Source of the DNA: Cryptococcus deneoformans JEC21
Lineage: Eukaryota; Basidiomycota; Tremellomycetes; Tremellales; Cryptococcaceae
Direction of reading: 5' to 3'
NCBI RefSeq assembly: GCF_000091045.1
Contig: NC_006682.1
Location: 124,001-188,000, forward strand
Length of the DNA stretch: 64,000 nucleotides
The notes under the pieces are model-generated. The model was not told the DNA's origin. It ran no database searches and worked only from the letters and a program-made list of their open reading frames with translations. A program made the translations under genes and the position numbers. Every line of letters begins with the position of its first letter. The stretch's first letter is position 1. Shown in pieces: positions 23,078-32,500 of the stretch.

Positions 23078-23609
23078 CTCTCCCCCATCTGTCAAAGAGC
23101 CTATGCCTGGAAGCAAGAACAGCAGTTACCAGGAGGCAGGGACAGGAAAAAGAAATAGAAGTAATAAGAGAAGGACAAAGAGACAAAAAAGAAAGGAGAA
23201 AAAACAGCTATAAGCATGGGGGTCATGGGCTGACTCTGTAAATTCTTGTCACCAGATCCAGGATGGATAAGATGGGGAAGGAGAACGCAGCAGGTAACCA
23301 CTCCGGAGCGCAGCCTTTTAAGATTTAGTCTTGTTGAGCACAAGCCAGGGGAAAAACAAACCATAAAGGCCAAAAAAATAACCCAACAGAGCAGCCCAAG
23401 CCAAGCCATGACACTATGGAAGAAAAGAAAAGAGGAGAGGAAACCAGAAAATAAGCAAAAAGGAAGAGAAGAAATGAGCCCGAAAAGAAGAAGAGAGAAG
23501 AAGATAAAAGGAAAAAATGAAGAGAGAAAAGAAAATGGAAAGGAAGAAGGAACAGGCGGACGAGAAAGAGAAAATAAGGAGAGGAATAGAGGAGAATAGG
23601 AAGGAATGA
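23078..23609 (-). other. delta 3' noncoding region with polypurine tract
   Basis: On the minus strand GATGGGGGAGAG abuts the 3' LTR at 23078. The rest is A/G-rich on the plus strand (23400-23600) with no coding motif. Confidence 0.75.
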
Positions 23610-26600
23610 TCAAATGGCAAGATCATCAGGACCCAAGTACTCCTCATACAGGGACTGGAAACCAGCCAGAGGGCGGAGGTCATCCAGGTAGCGCCATTGG
23701 CCAGTGGGACCATTGCCAGAGAATACCACACGAAGCTGGCGGCGACCACGGAACTCACGATCATCCAGAATCTGTAATAACCTTGGGGGGGAACTAGAGG
23801 AAGGGCTTGATGGCGCTGAAGAAGTCAGAGGGGAGGTCTGATGAAAGCGAGAAGATGAGAGGTAGGGCTTGAGAAGGTTGGCATGGAACTTGGTGTAACT
23901 GCCAGAGGGAGAGTCTGGAAGATCCAAGGTATACACTGAGCGGTCGGAGTGAGCAGCCAGTACCTTGTAAGGACCTTGGAAACGTGGGAAGAACTTAGCA
24001 GCACGGAAATCCCCATCACCAGACTTGAACTCTTTGAGTCTATTGCGAGTATCCAACCAGACCCAATCTCCAACATTGTAAATGATCTCCGACCGACGGT
24101 GGCGGTTAGCTTGGATAGCCATGCGATGCTTAGCCAAGACCAGGTTGTCCTGAGCGTCGGCCAGGAAGAGATCTTGTTGAGCAGCAGCGGCAGTCCAGTC
24201 AGCACGAGTAGGGATGGACTCGCGAGTGAAGGGTGGCGGGCGGGCGATGCCAGGAAGCGTGCGGAGGCGGCGGCCAAAGACAAGCTGAATGGGAGAGTAC
24301 CCTGTAGAACGACGGACAGTATTGTTCATAGCCTGAGAAATACGAGGAAGGAACTTAGCCCATGAAGTGCCCTGTCTGTTAACCCAACTCCGCAACAATT
24401 GGCCTACTGTCTTGTTTGATCTCTCTGAAGTCCCATCAGTTTGCGGATGAAAAGCAGTCGACATCTTCAACCGGACACCCTGTTCATCCCAAAGGGTTGT
24501 CCAAAAGCGAGAGGTGAAGAGAGCGTCACGATCCGAGGTGATGGAGAGCGGTAAGCCATAGCGAGAGACCCAACAGTTCCAGAAGAGAAGGGCGAGGTCG
24601 CGAGCGTTGAGGGTGGTGGAGCATGGGACGAGTTCGATGAAGCCAGTTAACCGGTCGGTGATGGTGAGGAGATAGTCGTGGCCGCCAGCGCTGGGTAGAG
24701 GACCAACAAAATCCATAGCGATATCGTCGAATTTGTCGCGAGGGACCGGCAGCGGATGCAAGGGACCGACAGGTTTTTTGGTGGATGCATTTGCCTGTTG
24801 ACATGAGTGACAAGCACGGACGAACTCACGGACATCTCCAACCAAGCCTTCCCAGAAGTAGCCTTCACGTAATACCTCCACTGTTTTCTCTATGCCCAAG
24901 TGTGCTGCAGTGCCTTCATGTGCTTGACGCATAAGGGCCTCACGAAGAGTGCCAACGTCGGGGATGCAGAGGCGGTTATCGAGAAGGAGGAGAGTATGAG
25001 TGTCATGGGGGATGGTAGAGACGCCAGGAGCTGTGGTAGGATCAGCGAGCCAGTCCTTGAACAGATTCTCACGGTCATAACCCTGGGCAATGGTACGAAT
25101 AATCTCCGGTGCTAATGTGGGAGCGAAGGTGACCACGGGGGCGAGAATACAATTGTCGGGCTCGGGCAGGGCGGGATCGGTGGGCGGAAGAGTGTCGGAG
25201 CCAATGTGTCGTGAAAGATGGTCGGCTAAGACGTTATGTTCACCCTTGATATACTCTATACGAACGTCGAAGTCTTTGAGGATGTCCAGCCAGCGGATTT
25301 GTCGAGAGGACAAGTTGCGTTGACCTAAGAACCATTTGAGCGTAAAATGATCTGTGAAAGCATACACGGGAATACCATAAAGGAAAGGGCGCCAATGATC
25401 AAGAGAATGGACGATGGCCAGGAGTTCGCGCTCGTGTGTGGAGTAGTTGCGTTGTGCAGAGTTGAACGAGCGGGAATCGTAGGCGACAGGTTGAGCGTTT
25501 TCCTTGGTAGTACCGACGCCTATCCAGGCGCCCATGCCGACTTTGGATGCATCTGTGGTGAGGAAAACCTTGAGAGTACCAGCCTTGACAGCATCATAGT
25601 CGATTGTAGTCAAGCAGGGAACAGTACTCACGGCGCGACGCAAAGCGTCAAAGGCTACCCGTTCCTTAGGCCCATAGTTCCACCTCCAACCCTGCCATGA
25701 CTCTTGCAAACGGCCCTTATGCTCCTTCAAGTGCCTGTAGTAGGCTTTCTCGGCGGCGGTGTTGGGAGGGAGACATGCGTGCAAGACCGAAGCGTGAGTA
25801 GCAAGGCTGGGTATGAACTCACGGAGATAGTTCAATAAACCAAGAAACGAGTGTAAAGCCTTGGGAGTCGTGGGGTGAGGGAACTGTTCAATGCGTGCGA
25901 TTTTCGTGGGGTCGGGGAGTATCTGACCAGGACGGATGACATGGCCGAGGAAAGAGGTTTCGGTGAGGTAGAACTGTGATTTCTCACGAGAACAGCGCAA
26001 ACCACTCCGACGCAGAGCTGCGAGAACACTCACACAATTTCGACGAAGATCCTCGCTGTCCGTTCCCCAGATGATGATATCGTCCACGTATGCCTCGCAA
26101 CATTCTCCAGCGAGACCTTGCAGTGCTTCATTGATGCGGCGTTGTTGGGCAGCAGGTGCATTCCGAATGCCCTGCGGCATGACGACCCATTCCAGCAACC
26201 CAAGCGGTGTTGTAATCGCCGTCTTGTGAATGTCGTCGTCCTTCATCAACGTCTGAAAGAAGGCATCCTTACAGTCGAGCTTGGCGAAAAGATTGCCGCG
26301 TCGAGCAGCACGGTGCAAGATGTCCTGGATGTTTCCCATAGGATACATGTCGGGCACGGTCTGGTTATTGAGTGCGCGAAAATCGCAGACGAGACGGTGT
26401 TGGCCATTGGGTTTCTTGACGAGAAAAGCAGGTGACGCCCAAGGAGAACTAGAGTAGCGTAGACGACCTGCATTCAGATGTTCAGCAATCATCTCACGGA
26501 AACGGGGCAAAAGAGTTTCAGGAACCCGGTAGGGAGCTGCATGACTGGGCGTAGCGTTAGGTTTCAAGATGATTTCGAACCTAACACCACTCTTGGTCTT

Positions 26601-28490
26601 CGTAATGCTTGGGAAATCGGCTACATCACCCAGTTTGTCACAAAAAACTTCTGCAAAGTCGTTCTTGAGTTGTGCAATGATCTCGGCGTAGGAAGCAGTT
26701 TCGGCCGCACCGAGAGAGACAGAATTTGATGAAGGAATCGCCGAAAATTTGGTGGTTATCGCCGAAGGCTGAGGCGCGACAGGAGTTTGCGAAACTTTTG
26801 ACTTGTGAAAAATTTTGGAGTGAGGCGTGGGAACGGTGACGTCTTCGTTTGGCGCGGCAGCAGTTGTCGAAACTTCTGACTTGTGAAAAATTTTGGAGTG
26901 GCGCATGGGAACGGTGACGTCAGTCCCGGCGAGAGGAGAAATTTTCGCATCATGAGCAACTGGTGGGGGACTCGTGGGAACGGCGACGTCATTGCCGGTG
27001 AGAACTTTCCCAGAGTTGCTCAAGAGACGCCGAAAAAGAGGACTTTGATCAAGTAGATGATAGCGCTTGCAGAAATTGAGACCCAAGATCCCATCATATG
27101 TACCGTTCAACTCCATGACAACTCCTTCGCCTGAATATATTGCATGTCGAACCCTAAACGTTCCACTCGTCACATCTCTGACTACCGGCCCAGGTTTCCC
27201 ACCAGCCAACCGCACAGTACGCTCCACTGCGTCCTTTCGGACTTTCCAACCTAGTCTAGCTACCACTGACGGATCAAAGAAGGATGTACCAGCGCCCGTG
27301 TCGAGGAGAAATCGGAGAGGAGGGGGAGGGGCAATCGAGGTACGTCCGTCAGCGGCAGCAGAGGCTTGAATGACTAGAGGAGGATGAAACAGTGCGTACG
27401 AGGTCTCGTCTGAGTCAATAGACGTCTCAAGCTGGAGATGGTCGTCAAGCTGACTGGTAAGTTCTTGGATGAGGATCTCGTGGTTGTCGACGTGGCGAGA
27501 GTTGACACGCGTAGGACCACGGCGGTTGGGACAGGTTTTGAAGTTGTGGCCCACCTTGCGGCAGTCATTGCATCGGTTTTCTTTGGCGAAAAGTTCGCGA
27601 ATGTGTTTGCCCGCAGGCGAGAGGTAGTAGGGTAGGGGGTTGTGGGCTTGATAATAATGGCTGAGGGGGTGTGCCAGGTGCGGTTGGCTTTGCGGAGTGG
27701 CCGAAGCTTGCGGTTTGATACGAGTGTGAGTGGGTTGATCCCGGTTCTCCAAGTACTTGACAACTGTCAGTTCTAACAGGTTGCGTACCTCGTCCAAGCT
27801 TCCATTCCTGAACTCCGGCGTCGTCATCAAACGAATGAATAATGGCTCGGGACAAGCGCCGCGGTAAAGGGTGGCCATAGAGGTGTCACTGGGATAGAGG
27901 TCAGTGCCCATCAAATTGTGTCGGTGTTGTATGGCTTGGTTATCGAAGGTTTCCCAGTCGCTAACCTGATTGAACTGTAGGCGGAGGAGGGAACGAAGTT
28001 CTTTCTGATCCCAGGCGAGCGGCATCGCTGCCTTTTTGAAAGCCACTGTCCATGCGTCCCATCCCGACTCGCCATCTGCTTCCATCATCCGACCAGTAGT
28101 CCTCACCCATGCTTTCAGCGCGGTACATTCGATAGAGTTGTTCGCCACCTCCAGGATAATGACTCGCAGTTTCTCTGTCTGGGCATCGTCATCTTGAGGG
28201 GAAAAAAGCGAATTAGTCCGGAGAAGTTTCTCTAGACGATCAATGTGAAGAAGAACAGCTGGAGCATCACGAATGGGACCAGTAAAGTTCGGAATGCTGG
28301 AGGCTTGTGGGATAGTTACTTCTCGAGGTTTGTGATTCCCCTGAGTACCGAAGAGGCTTTGCTGACTGGTTAATTTCGACATGTGGAGGATAACAGCTGC
28401 CACCTGAGCATTGATGTCTCCTTCGACAGGAGATGCGTTTGCCTCCTCCGAGGGAGGAGTGTCTTTGAGCGTTTGACCCTTGGGGGGCAT
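23610..28490 (-). CDS. delta Gag-Pol polyprotein, intact
   Basis: 1626 codons with no stop, starting MPPKGQTLKD 67 bases after the 5' LTR. Domains: Gag with knuckle CNDCRKVGHNFKTC (about 305-320); protease FLLDTGAGTSFFD (about 395); a linker with a repeated VTVP..HSKIFHKS unit (about 520-570); RT with FRALNN and YVDDIIIWG (about 799); RNase H TTDASKVGMGAW; integrase HHCC (HEGTAAH ... CHSCQ) and DDE (MDFVGPLP, TSDRDALF, DGTSERSNK). The C-terminus (ILDDREFRGRRQLRVVFSG ... W) looks like a divergent chromodomain. Alpha is the closest relative in the window. All catalytic motifs are present, so function is plausible. Confidence 0.95.
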   Translation of the reverse strand: MPPKGQTLKDTPPSEEANASPVEGDINAQVAAVILHMSKLTSQQSLFGTQGNHKPREVTIPQASSIPNFTGPIRDAPAVLLHIDRLEKLLRTNSLFSPQDDDAQTEKLRVIILEVANNSIECTALKAWVRTTGRMMEADGESGWDAWTVAFKKAAMPLAWDQKELRSLLRLQFNQVSDWETFDNQAIQHRHNLMGTDLYPSDTSMATLYRGACPEPLFIRLMTTPEFRNGSLDEVRNLLELTVVKYLENRDQPTHTRIKPQASATPQSQPHLAHPLSHYYQAHNPLPYYLSPAGKHIRELFAKENRCNDCRKVGHNFKTCPNRRGPTRVNSRHVDNHEILIQELTSQLDDHLQLETSIDSDETSYALFHPPLVIQASAAADGRTSIAPPPPLRFLLDTGAGTSFFDPSVVARLGWKVRKDAVERTVRLAGGKPGPVVRDVTSGTFRVRHAIYSGEGVVMELNGTYDGILGLNFCKRYHLLDQSPLFRRLLSNSGKVLTGNDVAVPTSPPPVAHDAKISPLAGTDVTVPMRHSKIFHKSEVSTTAAAPNEDVTVPTPHSKIFHKSKVSQTPVAPQPSAITTKFSAIPSSNSVSLGAAETASYAEIIAQLKNDFAEVFCDKLGDVADFPSITKTKSGVRFEIILKPNATPSHAAPYRVPETLLPRFREMIAEHLNAGRLRYSSSPWASPAFLVKKPNGQHRLVCDFRALNNQTVPDMYPMGNIQDILHRAARRGNLFAKLDCKDAFFQTLMKDDDIHKTAITTPLGLLEWVVMPQGIRNAPAAQQRRINEALQGLAGECCEAYVDDIIIWGTDSEDLRRNCVSVLAALRRSGLRCSREKSQFYLTETSFLGHVIRPGQILPDPTKIARIEQFPHPTTPKALHSFLGLLNYLREFIPSLATHASVLHACLPPNTAAEKAYYRHLKEHKGRLQESWQGWRWNYGPKERVAFDALRRAVSTVPCLTTIDYDAVKAGTLKVFLTTDASKVGMGAWIGVGTTKENAQPVAYDSRSFNSAQRNYSTHERELLAIVHSLDHWRPFLYGIPVYAFTDHFTLKWFLGQRNLSSRQIRWLDILKDFDVRIEYIKGEHNVLADHLSRHIGSDTLPPTDPALPEPDNCILAPVVTFAPTLAPEIIRTIAQGYDRENLFKDWLADPTTAPGVSTIPHDTHTLLLLDNRLCIPDVGTLREALMRQAHEGTAAHLGIEKTVEVLREGYFWEGLVGDVREFVRACHSCQQANASTKKPVGPLHPLPVPRDKFDDIAMDFVGPLPSAGGHDYLLTITDRLTGFIELVPCSTTLNARDLALLFWNCWVSRYGLPLSITSDRDALFTSRFWTTLWDEQGVRLKMSTAFHPQTDGTSERSNKTVGQLLRSWVNRQGTSWAKFLPRISQAMNNTVRRSTGYSPIQLVFGRRLRTLPGIARPPPFTRESIPTRADWTAAAAQQDLFLADAQDNLVLAKHRMAIQANRHRRSEIIYNVGDWVWLDTRNRLKEFKSGDGDFRAAKFFPRFQGPYKVLAAHSDRSVYTLDLPDSPSGSYTKFHANLLKPYLSSSRFHQTSPLTSSAPSSPSSSSPPRLLQILDDREFRGRRQLRVVFSGNGPTGQWRYLDDLRPLAGFQSLYEEYLGPDDLAI

Positions 28491-28557
28491 GAGGGGCGTT
28501 TGAGCGTTTGGTGAGTGGGCGTTTGGCGTTATTTTGTGTGCGTTGTTTTGAAAAAAG

Positions 28558-28990
28558 TGTAGACACTGGGTGTCTCACTGAGTGTCGTAGTAGTATAGTG
28601 TGTAGTTGACTAGCAAAACATGCACTGGTTGTAATACATGTGGATTGAGTATTGAAGAACTACAACAATATGCGACTACTATTTTACTAAGTACCAACTG
28701 TGTGTCAGAAAGTAAAGTTACACACATCAAATGCCACGTCATTACTAAGTATTTCAAATGTAACATTATACACATGGAATGTTACATAATCTGGATGATT
28801 ACATACACAACAAATATCGCTGAATATTCATACAGCTTATACATGGGAATGCATGCATGTAAATGCACTGCATAAATTCCTGCATGTAAATGCGATGCAT
28901 AAATTCCTGCATATGCAATATGCATAGGAGGATGCATGCACAAAGACTGCATGCATGGAGAATAAATGAGTATAGTGCTCTGCACTTACA
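28558..28990 (-). repeat. delta 5' LTR
   Basis: 433 bp, identical by eye to the 3' LTR. On the minus strand the base run after it is CTTTTTTCAAAAC rather than a TGG-type tRNA site. Confidence 0.9.
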
Positions 28991-29099
28991 CGCGCGCAAC
29001 TTGGTGGAAGAAGCGGAAGCAAATTGAAACGCGGCTCGAAATTAGAAGCTGGGGAAAGTGGTGACCGTGGGTCACTGGGTCGGAGGCTAGCCTCTTACA

Positions 29100-29596
29100 C
29101 CCTCCCCCTCCTGGATGAGACGGAGTATGTGAGGGAGAAGAAGGAAATGAGACACACACACACTAGAAAACTGTAGAAGCTGGGCTTCAATGAGGGGCCA
29201 GGCTGAGAGACAATCCATGAAACATGTTGACTGAGGGAAACCCCCACCACGAAAAAACTCCCTGGCCTTTTGGCTTCTTTTCAGATTCTTTGTCTGGGGA
29301 TAAAAAAAATGGGGGGTGGGGGAACCTCTTGTCTGTCTTCAGGCCCGTGAGGAAGGGGGGGAGGAAACTGAAGGAGAAATAAACGGACGAGAAAAAAATG
29401 AGAAAACACGGCACGAAGGAAAAAAAAGGGGGGAACGGAATTGAAAACCTGGACAGGGGTGGGCTGGGGACTTGAGGGGGGGGTGGTTTGGCATCTGTGC
29501 GAAGGTGTCAGCCTGGTCTGAGGGGTAGATGAGGAAAAAAAGGGTGTTAGGGAGGGTGTATACAGCTCACGACGGAGTGTGGCCATGTCGGGACCG
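29100..29596 (-). other. B copy 2 3' noncoding region
   Basis: Matches 20307-20838 (polypurine tract next to the LTR, G-rich plus strand near 29305-29480). It contains no gene. Confidence 0.7.
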
Positions 29597-32500
29597 TTAA
29601 CCCTGGGTGAACATCTGAGGAACATCAGTAGTAACGTCCAGTACGTCGAGATGTAGCTCATCTTCGCCAATAAAGTCTTCCCAAGCCTCCTGCCAACCTG
29701 CATAGTCCTGCGCCGTATCGCGACTGAGCCACCGAGCCTTGGGGCCTTCACCGGCGAGGCGGGCGCGCACTTGATAGACCTTTGGATGATTTCCCTTGGG
29801 GGTGAGGGTGCGGTCTTCAAGGATTTGGAGGATGCGTGGCGAGGAAACTGCCGGGCGGTCGAGTAGGCGAGGAACCGCGTGCTGGTGATACTGTTCGGAC
29901 TCCCGGTATGGCTTGAGGCGCGAAACATGGCGGCGAGGCGTCGACTGTGTTGAGGTGACGGGGACATCCAATTCATAGAGTGATTGCTCGGGAAATGCCT
30001 GGAGGATGGTGAAGGGGCCTTCCCAGCGGGGCATGAACTTCGCAGAACGGTTAGTGGCGGTCTTATATTCATGACGGAACTCAGCTGTGTTCAAGTAGAC
30101 TTTGTCTCCCGGGTGGTAAACAGGGTCCGGCCGACGATGTTTGTTGGCTTGAACACTTTGCCGATGCTTAGCGAGAAGCAGTTCGTCACGAGCGATGCCC
30201 TCTTCGAGGGCCATGCGTTGGGCAGCGAGATCCCATTCGGAAGCCGTAGGTTGAGCGAGGGACGGGTCCGTAGCTGATGTTGAGGGGAGGAGCGGCGGAG
30301 TGAGTGACAGGCGTTTCCCGAAAACGAGCTCGGCGGGGGTGTGGTGGGTTGAGCGTCGGATGGTGTTGTTCATTGCGAAGGCGACCCGCTGTAGGTTAGC
30401 TGCCCAATTTCGGCCTTGGTCGTCAGTCCAGGTGCGCAGGATCTGAATGACTGTCTTGTTAGATCGTTCTGATATACCATCGGTCTGGGGGTGGTATGCT
30501 GTGGACATCTTTAGCTTAGTGCCCAGGAGGGAATTCAACCGACGCCATGACGCAGCAGTGAATAACTTATCGCGGTCTGAGACGATGGATTGTGGTACCC
30601 CATATTTAGAAACCCAGTGGTCGTAGTAGAGTTGAGCAAAAGCGGAGGACGTGAGCGTCGTGACTGTTGGTATGAGAGCGACCCAGCCGGTGAGGCGATC
30701 GGTAATGACGATGAGATAGTCGAAGCTGTGTGATTGCGGTAGTGGCCCCACGAAGTCTATGCCTATGTCGGAGAATTTGGCGGGAGGAACTGGTAATGAG
30801 TGTAGTAGTCCGGGAGGTTTGGTGGTGGTAGCTTTGGATGTCTGACAGGCTGGGCAAGTGCTGACAAAGTCCTTTACGTCACTAGCCATACCATCCCAGA
30901 AGTACTTACAACGCAATAGTTCAAGTGTTTTCTCCACCCCGAAATGGCCCATCGCATCGTGGCATTCCTGTAGGCACTGTTCTCGTAAGGTCAGTACTTC
31001 GGGGATGCAGAGCCGGTCCTCATATGTCAGCACCGTCCTGACCCCCCGTGCTCCGTTGACTTCGGCTGTGCGGACACCCGGAGGGCAGCGGTCTACTTCC
31101 CTCCAAATGCTCATTACTGGGTCCTGCCCATACCCTTCAGCCACTGCATCCAGGAAAGCTGCGTTTGGTGAGAGAACCATCATGGTGAGGGCGTTGACGT
31201 GGGCGTCGGAGTTGCGGAGCCGGGAGAAAGCGTCGGCGATGACATTAGTGGCCCCTGGAATATGGGAAATCTGGAGGTCGTAATCGGCGAGTACTAGTAG
31301 CCATCGCTTCTGACGTTCGGACAGATTTGGTTGTTGAAAGAACCACTTGAGAGTCGCATGGTCCGTCATGACGTGCACCGGGACGCCGAGAAGTAGAGGC
31401 CGCCACTCTTTGAGGGCGTGGATGATGGCGCATAACTCTTTTTCGTGTACCGGATAATTTCGTTCAGCGGCGGTGAGAGAGCGGGAATCGTAGGCGATAG
31501 GTTGAGCGTTGTCGGGGGATAGACCCGTGCCCAACCAGGCACCGAGGCCGGTGTTGCTTGCGTCGGTGAAAAGGTAGAGATTGGTTTGACCTGCGAGGAT
31601 AGCTTCATGGGAAAGGGGGGACAGACCTGTGATACGTGCCACCATTTCCTTCAGCGCCTCAAACGCATCTTGCGCCGACGTTGTCCACTTCCATACCCAA
31701 CTCAGTGATTCTAATCGCTCGGCTGGGAGGCCCTTGGCTAGTTGACGTTTACGGGATTCATACGCTTTCTCTGCTGTCTTGTTCGGAGGGAGAAGAGCCG
31801 TGAGAACGGACGTCTTGGTGGCGATGTGTGGGATGAATTTGCGTAAATACTGGAGAAGGCCAAGAAAAGATCGGAGGTCTTTCACACAACCAGGAGATGG
31901 CCATGCGCGTAGTGCTTCGACTTTCTTCGGATCTGGCCCAATGTGATTGGGGGAGATTACGTGGCCCAGGAAGGATACTGAGTCGACGAAAAATTTCGAC
32001 TTGCTAGGCGAGCAAACAAACCCGCTGTTACGTAAAGCCGTGAGAACCGCGCGAATATTTTTCGCTAAGTCAGAGTCGGTCGCGCCCCAAATGATGATAT
32101 CATCGACATATGCTTCACAACAAACGCTGATGAGGTTACGTAAAGCCTCGTTGAGGCGGCGTTGTTGTGTTGCCGGCGAGTTGCACGCACCTTGCGGCAT
32201 CACAACCCATTCGTATAAACCCCAGGGAGTGCTGATTGCCGTTTTCTCGATATCAGGCTCATGCATGAGCGTCTGAAAAAATGCATCGGTAAGGTCGAGT
32301 TTGGCGAAAACCTTGCCACGAGCGGCGCGTTGAAGAATGTCGTCAATGTTGGGAACCGGGGTTCGATCTTTAACCGTAACACTATTGAGGCCGCGAAAAT
32401 CGCAGAGGAAACGGAATTTGCCATTTTCTTTCTTAATGAGGAAAGCAGGGGCGGCCCAAGGGGAACTGGATGGACGGAGGCGGCCTGCGGTACGGTGTTT

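Larger units (their letters stand above)
22645..28990 (-). mobile_element. delta Ty3/gypsy element, intact, 5-bp target duplication CGCGC
   Basis: A complete 6346-bp element with two 433-bp LTRs (22645-23077 and 28558-28990) that I find identical by eye, a single uninterrupted 1626-codon Gag-Pol frame and a polypurine tract. The host beta LTR reads ttgaCGCGC before and CGCGCgcaactt after, where the uninterrupted copy reads ttgacgcgcgcaactt, so CGCGC is the target duplication. This is the youngest or among the youngest insertions in the nest and could be active. Confidence 0.95.
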
